Assembly (NCBI GenBank): GCA_900542265.1
Contig: UQML01000001.1
Location: 42,348-106,347 of the forward strand
Reading direction: 5' to 3'
Source of the DNA: an uncultured Eggerthella sp.
GTDB taxonomy: Bacteria; Actinomycetota; Coriobacteriia; Coriobacteriales; Eggerthellaceae
Length of the DNA: 64,000 bases
Shown: positions 58,486 through 64,000 of the stretch, piece after piece
Position numbering within the stretch: position 1 is the first letter of the stretch
Layout: each line of letters begins with the position of its first letter
Notes under the pieces: generated by a model
The model's database searches: none
Told to the model about the DNA's origin: nothing
What the model saw: only the letters and a program-made list of their open reading frames with translations
Program-made: the position numbers and the translations under genes

Positions 58486-60594
58486 TCAGTCGTCTTTCTC
58501 AATATGCTGTATAGTTTCAAGTTTATGAAGTTTTTCTTCGAGACGTTCGTTGGTGGCATCGATATGTTTAATGCGTGCGGTTGAATCGGGTGTAACCCAT
58601 GTCTCTGGATGGGGATCTGAAAGTGAATCGTCATGAAGACGGCGGGGGTCAAGAAGCATAACGGCATGTTCTGCGTCCATCGCAAACTTGTAATTGAGTG
58701 CAAGCACCCTATCGACATCATGTTTGAGTCTTTTTATTTGTTCAACTGATTTAGAGCGGCCTGGACGTGATTCCCATTTTGCTTCTTTGGTATCTAAGTG
58801 CTCGGCAAGGTCTTCCATAAAACCTGAGGACATGTGCATGTAGTAGAGCAGTTGAACCGTGCGCCATAAATTAACCTGTCCGTGCTTTAGGCCAAAGTGG
58901 ATTTGCGTGATAAGTCTACGGTCAATGCGTTCGAGTTCTGAAATTTTAGTGCGGAGCGTGGCTGATCGTTGTGTTTGCATAAAGACAAAAATGACCATAA
59001 CAACACACATTGCCGCAATGATAACAAGTGCGAGACGTGCAAAAAGAGTTGTGGAGAGTGCGGCATCAGCAGAATAGAGCGCAGTGAGTGCCATCTGGGT
59101 GCCTGCTGTAATAGAGGCGATGGGTGCAATGTTCATTACAATAATCAGATAACCTACCGTGATAACCACAGGCATAAGGAAAGAGCTCGGGATGAAGTGA
59201 ACAAAGAGCGCAAATAAAGCGATACCTACAAGGGTGCCAATAGCGTTATTTGCTGTAGATTTTAGTGTTTCATCGTTATAGGTATTGAGAATAGTAAACG
59301 CAACAATAGGTATCCAGATACCGTATGGCATATCAACCAGATGCGTGAGAAGAACATCAACAAGAGCCGCAAGTGAAACAATAGTGGCAAGCTGAAGCGC
59401 AAAACGGGTTTGCGTGTTTTGAAGATTGGCGTTATCACGCAAGAACATGATGCGATATTTTACCGATTTGATAAACGGGGTTGACTCGTCGCGCGAAAGG
59501 CGCGTGTCGCGTAAGGTGCGCAGCAGAGCTTCCAAAACGCCATTCCATGATTCGCGATGGCAGGTATCGGCAAACGAGTGACTCTCAATAAACGTTTCAA
59601 GTGTGGCTGCCATTTGAGAAACTTTGGTAATGCGACCTGTTGCGTAGTCAGCGAAAATATCAGCAAGATCGGTAAAGTATTGCTGATCTTCAGGGGTAAT
59701 GGCGTGGGGGTCTTTGGATGTGGCGTGAATCATGTCTGCAAGTTGCTCGCAGCACAAAAGAAGCGCAAACGTATAGCACTGGCGTCCTGAAAGAAGACCA
59801 CGCTGCCTAAAAACGGTTCCGTATTCGAGTTGAGCATATTCTTGGGTGATGCGATAGGTCTGTTTGGGGCGAATTTTTCGTTGGAGAACTGAGGGGTCAG
59901 GAAGATCTGCTACACAATCAGCATCGGCAATATGGGTGAAACGAGCGTCTGCAACTTCGGTAAACCCTTCGGTCTTTTGCACTTCGGCAACAGATACGGC
60001 ACCAAGTTCAGCAAGCACTACAAGTTGTTTGGATATATCTTCGAAGGCTTTTCGTACGTATTCGCGATCGCGTGCAAACACATTGAGTTTGCCTGTTTTA
60101 GTAAGAATTGCGCGCATGCTGTAGATAAAGAGGGTGGTACATGCGATAGAAAGGAGGGTGGCAAGCAGACGAGTTGGGATTTCTGGAATCGAAACAGGGT
60201 AAATCAGGAGGAGCAGATATCCCATACCGAGCCAATAAAAGTTGCGAGGAAGATAATCATCCGATTGTGTGAGCGTAATCAAGAAAAGATAAAAAAACGT
60301 GACGCCCACAAAAAGAAACTCTTGTAAGCCTGCAAGTGTAGCGCAGAGCGCCATAACAATGAACCACCCCAACCGTCGTGCATAATTCATAAACGACAGT
60401 CCTGGTTCTTCAATGATGGTACGAGAAAAGAAGAGAAATATGATGCCTAACAACGCATCGGCAACACCAAAAAAATGATAAATCACAAAGAAGAGACCGA
60501 CAAAAAAGACCAGATAGGGAAGCGCTTCTATGAATTTATACCAAAGCTCTAAGGCCTTGTTCTTGTGTGTTGGTATGTTTGCGGTGGTTTGCAT
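58486..60594 (-). CDS. FUSC-like (fusaric acid resistance/aromatic acid exporter type) membrane protein
   Basis: A 702-residue protein with the FUSC plan. There is an N-terminal block of membrane helices (about 25-165), a cytoplasmic stretch (about 166-390), a second membrane block (about 395-535, with the DMPYGIWIPIVAFTIL and TANNAIGTLVGIALFALFV segments) and a cytoplasmic C-terminal tail. Proteins of this group are proposed efflux components for aromatic acids, but many are uncharacterised. The second in-frame ATG (60594) with AGGA five bases upstream is the better start; the first at 60600 overlaps the ribosome site. It converges with uppP (7-base gap) and diverges from the Bce-like regulator. 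Confidence 0.78.
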   Translation of the reverse strand: MQTTANIPTHKNKALELWYKFIEALPYLVFFVGLFFVIYHFFGVADALLGIIFLFFSRTIIEEPGLSFMNYARRLGWFIVMALCATLAGLQEFLFVGVTFFYLFLITLTQSDDYLPRNFYWLGMGYLLLLIYPVSIPEIPTRLLATLLSIACTTLFIYSMRAILTKTGKLNVFARDREYVRKAFEDISKQLVVLAELGAVSVAEVQKTEGFTEVADARFTHIADADCVADLPDPSVLQRKIRPKQTYRITQEYAQLEYGTVFRQRGLLSGRQCYTFALLLCCEQLADMIHATSKDPHAITPEDQQYFTDLADIFADYATGRITKVSQMAATLETFIESHSFADTCHRESWNGVLEALLRTLRDTRLSRDESTPFIKSVKYRIMFLRDNANLQNTQTRFALQLATIVSLAALVDVLLTHLVDMPYGIWIPIVAFTILNTYNDETLKSTANNAIGTLVGIALFALFVHFIPSSFLMPVVITVGYLIIVMNIAPIASITAGTQMALTALYSADAALSTTLFARLALVIIAAMCVVMVIFVFMQTQRSATLRTKISELERIDRRLITQIHFGLKHGQVNLWRTVQLLYYMHMSSGFMEDLAEHLDTKEAKWESRPGRSKSVEQIKRLKHDVDRVLALNYKFAMDAEHAVMLLDPRRLHDDSLSDPHPETWVTPDSTARIKHIDATNERLEEKLHKLETIQHIEKDD

Positions 60595-60650
60595 AGTCAT
60601 CCTAGTGTAGCGTGTTTATGCGTATCTTTGATGGAGGCTCGATGGTCAAT

Positions 60651-60666
60651 CTTACAATTCTGTAAG
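60651..60666. promoter_or_regulatory. inverted repeat CTTACA-N4-TGTAAG, candidate response regulator site
   Basis: A perfect 6-bp inverted repeat with a four-base spacer, between the FUSC-like gene and the response regulator gene. A matching repeat (TTACA-N4-TGTAA) occurs at 62510-62523 upstream of the ABC transporter. Sites of this form are, as I recall, described for BceR-type regulators. Confidence 0.6.
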
Positions 60667-60747
60667 AAAGCACACCTGCTTGTGCATGTTAGACTTGGAA
60701 ACAGGCAAACAGGGTAGAACTTTTGGGGGCAGAAGAGGGGTGTAGGC

Positions 60748-61428
60748 GTGCAGGGTATGCGTATATTGCTTGTTGAAGATGATCCCGCCATTATTGCAAC
60801 GCTCACAGAGTTGCTTTTGCAAGAAGGATATAGTGTTGAGGCGCGAACAACGCAAAATGAGGCGATTGCTCTTTTGGAATGCGAGCGTTTTGATTTGGTG
60901 CTTTTGGATGTCACCTTGCGCCAAGGAAATGGCTTTGCGGTCTGTAGCGCAGCACACAAAATACACCCTGAGCTACCCATCATTTTTCTCACTGCTTCAG
61001 ACGATGAGTATTCAACGGTTGCAGGTCTTGATATGGGCGCGGTTGACTATATTGCTAAACCATTCCGTGCACGCGAGTTGCTGAGCCGCATGCGCGGAGC
61101 GTTGCGCCGTACAAAAAACGTAGAAGAAGTTTTAACGATTGGATCGCTTGTGCTTGATCCATCAAGTGCGTATGTACGTAAGGCGGGGCAAGAAATCACG
61201 CTTTCTGCGCTGGAATATAAACTGCTGCTCTATTTATTTCAGAACAAAGATCGTCTGATTACGCGCGAAAATTTGCGTGACGCAATATGGGATAGCGCAG
61301 GTGAGTATGTATCTGATAACGCTATCAATGTGTATATAAGACGATTGCGCGAAAAAATCGAGGATGATCCTGCGCAGCCACGCATTATTGTTACCGTGCG
61401 TGGCTTGGGCTACAAAGTGGGTGACTAG
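60748..61428 (+). CDS. OmpR-family response regulator of a Bce-like module
   Basis: A 226-residue regulator. The receiver has LLVEDDPAII, the phospho-Asp in FDLVLLDVTLRQGNGF (about residue 54), Thr in IIFLTASDDEYS and Lys in VDYIAKPFRARELLSR. The winged helix has LSALEYKLLLYLFQNKDRLITRENL and NAINVYIRRLREKIEDD. The start is GTG at 60748, seven bases from AGGGG; an ATG three codons on is a possible alternative. It is two bases upstream of the kinase gene, and the pair is followed by an ABC transporter. It probably activates the transporter through the inverted repeats at 60651 and 62510. Confidence 0.9.
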   Translation: MQGMRILLVEDDPAIIATLTELLLQEGYSVEARTTQNEAIALLECERFDLVLLDVTLRQGNGFAVCSAAHKIHPELPIIFLTASDDEYSTVAGLDMGAVDYIAKPFRARELLSRMRGALRRTKNVEEVLTIGSLVLDPSSAYVRKAGQEITLSALEYKLLLYLFQNKDRLITRENLRDAIWDSAGEYVSDNAINVYIRRLREKIEDDPAQPRIIVTVRGLGYKVGD

Positions 61429-61430
61429 CC

Positions 61431-62450
61431 ATGGGGAGTGCAGCACACGTAAAGAGACAAGGTGCAGTCTTAGTACTTATTGAAGGAATATTGTGCGTGG
61501 CATTTGGCGTAGCACTGGGTGAGTATGCGTTTATAAGTGCGGTAAGTGCAAGCATCGCAGCGCTTATATTTTTTATTGCGGTAAGTTATAGGCGCCACAA
61601 AGACATCTTGCATCTCTCGGCAGAAATTGATGAAGTGTTGCATGGCTCGCGTCAGGTAGCCTTTAGTCATTGTAAAGAAGGAGATGTAGCTATCTTGGAA
61701 AACGAGCTTTCTAAGATGGTGGCGCGTCTATCGCGTACTCGTTCGTTGGTTATACAGGAGAAAAATGCTCTTGCGGATGCGTTAGCAGATATATCACATC
61801 AGATAAGAACCCCCTTAACATCAATTGGACTTATGCTTCCTTTAATCGAGCGGGCACAAGAAGAGTTAGAACGCAAACGGCTGATTCGTGAACTTGAAAG
61901 CATGTTAGATCGTGTTTTTTGGCTTGTCTCGACGCTTTTAAAATTAGCCAAAGTTGGTGCGGGGGCTATGCCGATTGAGCGCAATACCGTACTGGTAACT
62001 GATATGCTTGAGCGTGCGCTTGCTCCGCTTACTATTAATCTTGATCTTCATGACATTACGCTTCATACCGAACTTGATGCTCATGCGCAATTTGAAGGCG
62101 ATGAGCTTTGGAGTGCTGAAGCTGTTGAAAATATTATTAAAAATTGTATAGAGCATACTCCTGTTGGAGGCTCTATAACGCTGCAAGCGACCACTGATGC
62201 GATAGCTACGCGCATTGTAATTGAAGATAGTGGTCCGGGCATTGCACCCGAAGATCTGCCTCATATTTTTGACCGTTTTTATCGAGGAGGCATACAAGAA
62301 GAGGCTCAAGAGTTCCATAACCCTCAAGGTTTTGGAGTAGGTCTTGCGCTTGCGCATGCTCTTGTTGGAGCTCAGGGAGCAAGTCTGCAGGCGGCAAATG
62401 GTACGCGTGGTGCTCGATTTGAAATTGCATACCCCAAATTTGTCGTATAG
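61431..62450 (+). CDS. intramembrane-sensing histidine kinase (BceS-like)
   Basis: A 339-residue kinase. Two transmembrane helices at about 11-30 and 33-52 are separated by only a few residues, so it has no real extracellular sensor. This arrangement is typical of kinases that take their signal from a partner ABC transporter. The phospho-His is in LADISHQIRTPLTSI (about residue 125). The ATPase domain shows NIIKNCIEHTPVGG, EDSGPGIAPEDLPHIFDRFYRGG and GFGVGLALAHAL. It follows the regulator gene by two bases. The ABC transporter genes downstream complete the module. Likely inducers are peptide antibiotics, by analogy only. Confidence 0.88.
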   Translation: MGSAAHVKRQGAVLVLIEGILCVAFGVALGEYAFISAVSASIAALIFFIAVSYRRHKDILHLSAEIDEVLHGSRQVAFSHCKEGDVAILENELSKMVARLSRTRSLVIQEKNALADALADISHQIRTPLTSIGLMLPLIERAQEELERKRLIRELESMLDRVFWLVSTLLKLAKVGAGAMPIERNTVLVTDMLERALAPLTINLDLHDITLHTELDAHAQFEGDELWSAEAVENIIKNCIEHTPVGGSITLQATTDAIATRIVIEDSGPGIAPEDLPHIFDRFYRGGIQEEAQEFHNPQGFGVGLALAHALVGAQGASLQAANGTRGARFEIAYPKFVV

Positions 62451-62625
62451 ATGACATCGCGCGGTGCGGTTATATAAGGGGCCGCGTGAATGAAGGAGTA
62501 AAGCCAACATTACACATCTGTAAGCTAGCTCCAATGTTGCAATAATCTTGGCATATCAGACTAAACCTGTAAGGATTAAAGGTGGCTTGCTACCTTTAGG
62601 TACTCACGAGTGAGAGGATGTAGCG
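62451..62625 (+). other. leader of the ABC transporter with several hairpins
   Basis: Between kinase and ABC genes are three possible stems. CGCGG...CCGCG lies near 62459-62486, CAACATT...AATGTTG at 62505-62539, and AAAGGTGG...CTACCTTT at 62578-62597 (one G-T pair). The second stem spans the TTACA-N4-TGTAA site. No open frame is supported. Confidence 0.4.
62510..62523. promoter_or_regulatory. inverted repeat TTACA-N4-TGTAA upstream of the ABC transporter
   Basis: A 5-bp inverted repeat with a four-base spacer, the same form as the site upstream of the response regulator gene (60651-60666). Together they suggest the regulator controls both its own operon and the transporter. Confidence 0.6.
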
Positions 62626-63306
62626 ATGGCTATGATTGAAATAGATCATTTGAGCAAGATCTATGGAAAAGAACCTAATGCTACGCATGCCCTGCAGGAT
62701 GTGTCATTTAGTATTGATGAGGGCGAGTTTGTTGCTATTGTCGGGTCGAGTGGATCAGGAAAATCCACGTTATTGCACCTCATGGGAGGCGTCGACAAGC
62801 CTACGTCGGGTCGTGTGTTGCTCAATGGGATTGATGTGTATTCACGCAGCGAAGAGGAACTTGCCGTATTCAGGCGCAGAGAAGTAGGTCTTGTATATCA
62901 GTTCTACAATCTTGTTCCGGTGCTTACTGCGGTTGAAAATATCACGCTTCCTGTTGCTCTTGACGGTAGAGAGATTAATAAAGAGCGTCTTCGTACGCTT
63001 ATTAAAAAACTTGGTTTGTGTGGGAAAGAACAAGCACTTCCTAATCAACTCTCAGGAGGTCAGCAACAGCGTGTTGCTATTGGCCGTGCGTTAATGAATG
63101 CACCTGCGGTTGTATTAGCCGATGAACCAACTGGAAATCTCGACAGCGTTAATTCACGAGAAATTATGGAGCTTTTGCGTGAGTCGAATCAAGAATATGA
63201 ACAAACGTTAGTCGTCATCACTCATGATGAAGACATCGCGCTTGCTGCCAATCGCATCATTGCTATCGAAGATGGTCGAATTGTTCGAGATGAAAGGATT
63301 AGATAA
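62626..63306 (+). CDS. ABC transporter ATP-binding protein (BceA/MacB/LolD-like)
   Basis: A 226-residue ATPase: Walker A VGSSGSGKSTLLHLMGG (about residue 39), Q-loop VGLVYQFYNLVPVLTAVEN, signature NQLSGGQQQRVAIGRALM, Walker B VVLADEPTGNLDS and switch His in VVITHDED. The LADEPTGNLDS form is typical of ATPases that serve FtsX-like permeases (antimicrobial peptide resistance, lipoprotein release, MacB). GAGAGG lies before the ATG. The stop overlaps the start of the permease gene by one base (TAATG), so the subunits are made together. Confidence 0.93.
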   Translation: MAMIEIDHLSKIYGKEPNATHALQDVSFSIDEGEFVAIVGSSGSGKSTLLHLMGGVDKPTSGRVLLNGIDVYSRSEEELAVFRRREVGLVYQFYNLVPVLTAVENITLPVALDGREINKERLRTLIKKLGLCGKEQALPNQLSGGQQQRVAIGRALMNAPAVVLADEPTGNLDSVNSREIMELLRESNQEYEQTLVVITHDEDIALAANRIIAIEDGRIVRDERIR

Positions 63307-64000
63307 TGGGCGCTATGAGCCGTTTTACGGTGCGCTCGTTATCTCAAAATAAAGTTCGTACCGTTGTAACTATTTTAGGGGTGGCACTTGCCGCAGCACT
63401 CCTTACTGCGGTGATGACCTCGTTTTCGTCATTAACCAACTACTTAACTGAAGAAGAGAAAGCCACTTCGGGCACCTGGACTGCTCAAATTACTACGGGT
63501 GGAGCAGGCGAACCCTCGACAGAAGAAGCTATCCAGACAGCGCGAGATTCTGCTGAAGTGCAAAGCTGGGCGTTAACTACGGATGCTGGATTCGCTCAAG
63601 ACCCTGAAGGAACGAGTGGTTATGGGCATGACTTATGTCTAAAAACGGTCGAAGGGGACTACCAAGTTACCTGCGGTATTGCTCCGTCTGAAGGAGTCCT
63701 GCCTACAACCGAAACAGAAATAATGCTTCCGCAGATATGGAAAACCACTAAAGGGCTTTCAATAGGTGATACCCTTACCCTCACTGTTGGAGAGCGTCAG
63801 GTGGCAGAGGTCCTTGTTGATTCTGAGATGCCGCTGCCTGATAAAGGTGATCCTTCTTATGCAGTCGGCGATTATTTGAGTTCGACTGATCCTATCATTG
63901 ACTATGCTGCTCTCGGTTTGCAAGAAAAATTAGTAAATACCCAATCGGTAACCTATACCATTACGGGTTTTTATAATACCTATAATGGTGCGCTTATAAC
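63306..64000 (+). CDS. ABC transporter permease (FtsX-like), 3' part outside window
   Basis: The ATG at 63306 overlaps the ATPase stop and the frame is open to the window end, giving about 231 residues. The N-terminus (MSRFTVRSLSQNKVRTVVTILGVALAAALLTAVMTSF) has the short cytoplasmic lead, a basic stretch and first membrane helix (about 18-42) of FtsX/MacB-like permeases. What follows is extracellular (TSGTWTAQITTGGAG onward), a large periplasm-type domain. The remaining helices lie past the edge. Together with the ATPase and the two-component system it forms a sensing and detoxification module. Confidence 0.85.
   Translation, partial: MGAMSRFTVRSLSQNKVRTVVTILGVALAAALLTAVMTSFSSLTNYLTEEEKATSGTWTAQITTGGAGEPSTEEAIQTARDSAEVQSWALTTDAGFAQDPEGTSGYGHDLCLKTVEGDYQVTCGIAPSEGVLPTTETEIMLPQIWKTTKGLSIGDTLTLTVGERQVAEVLVDSEMPLPDKGDPSYAVGDYLSSTDPIIDYAALGLQEKLVNTQSVTYTITGFYNTYNGALI

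Noticed and set aside
1..64000. CRISPR array, prophage, insertion sequence, rRNA or tRNA genes
   Set aside because: No regularly spaced repeats, transposase or integrase frames, rRNA stretches or tRNA-like T-loop sequences were found in any intergenic region.

Overview
This window reads as a stretch of a low-to-mid GC, strictly anaerobic Gram-positive chromosome. I infer an actinobacterial lineage of the Coriobacteriia/Eggerthellales type (Cryptobacterium, Slackia or Eggerthella relatives). The reasons are a CarD-like RNA polymerase-binding factor, a HelD-like helicase, paired YhgE/Pip proteins, several VanRS/Bce-like two-component systems, a 2-hydroxyacyl-CoA dehydratase subunit, two acetate kinases and no respiratory genes. 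The genus is an inference; no rRNA or tRNA gene lies in the window. Genes are dense, on both strands, and many are translationally coupled.

Layout. 1-2.8 kb: 5' part of a 2-hydroxyacyl-CoA dehydratase gene diverging from meso-diaminopimelate dehydrogenase, followed by a non-coding element with long inverted repeats. 2.9-6.7 kb: a complete de novo NAD operon nadA-nadB-nadC-niaR with a palindrome overlapping its own promoter. 6.9-11.2 kb: serine acetyltransferase, a VanRS-like two-component system and a C39-like membrane peptidase. 11.2-16.0 kb: two YhgE/Pip membrane proteins. 16.4-19.6 kb: carB without carA. 19.8-24.4 kb: queDECF for 7-deazaguanine (queuosine precursor) synthesis, an RmlD-like reductase and a dicarboxylate/amino-acid symporter. 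24.4-28.3 kb: CarD-like factor, small membrane protein, oligopeptidase F and ThrH. 28.4-30.3 kb: an AmmeMemoRadiSam locus in which the radical SAM gene is cut short. 30.3-34.6 kb: the ettA, patatin, orphan receiver and ackA operon.

34.7-41 kb: an endonuclease IV homologue that has lost most metal ligands, a small membrane protein, a tyrosine phosphatase, a short-chain dehydrogenase, an ABC exporter and a nitrilase-like amidohydrolase. 41-45 kb: NlpC/P60 hydrolase, thioredoxin, HdeD-like protein, DJ-1/PfpI protein, a LytTR regulator with a degenerate receiver, and a HIT protein. 45.2-48.6 kb: helD and a second ackA. 48.8-57.3 kb: a frameshifted solute-binding lipoprotein, a hybrid histidine kinase, apt, a split ThrE-type exporter and a second hybrid kinase. 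57.5-64 kb: uppP, a FUSC-like protein and a Bce-like regulator-kinase-ABC transporter module whose permease runs off the window end.

The themes are NAD, queuosine and one-carbon/nitrogen biosynthesis, peptide and amino-acid catabolism ending in acetyl phosphate, and dense envelope-stress signalling. The most interesting signals are: the metal-ligand-poor endonuclease IV homologue; the AMMECR1/dioxygenase fusion with structured leader and truncated partner; the orphan receiver coupled to acetate kinase; the two acetate kinases with different active-site substitutions; the shared inverted-repeat operator of the Bce-like module; and the unexplained inverted-repeat element at 2.6-2.8 kb.
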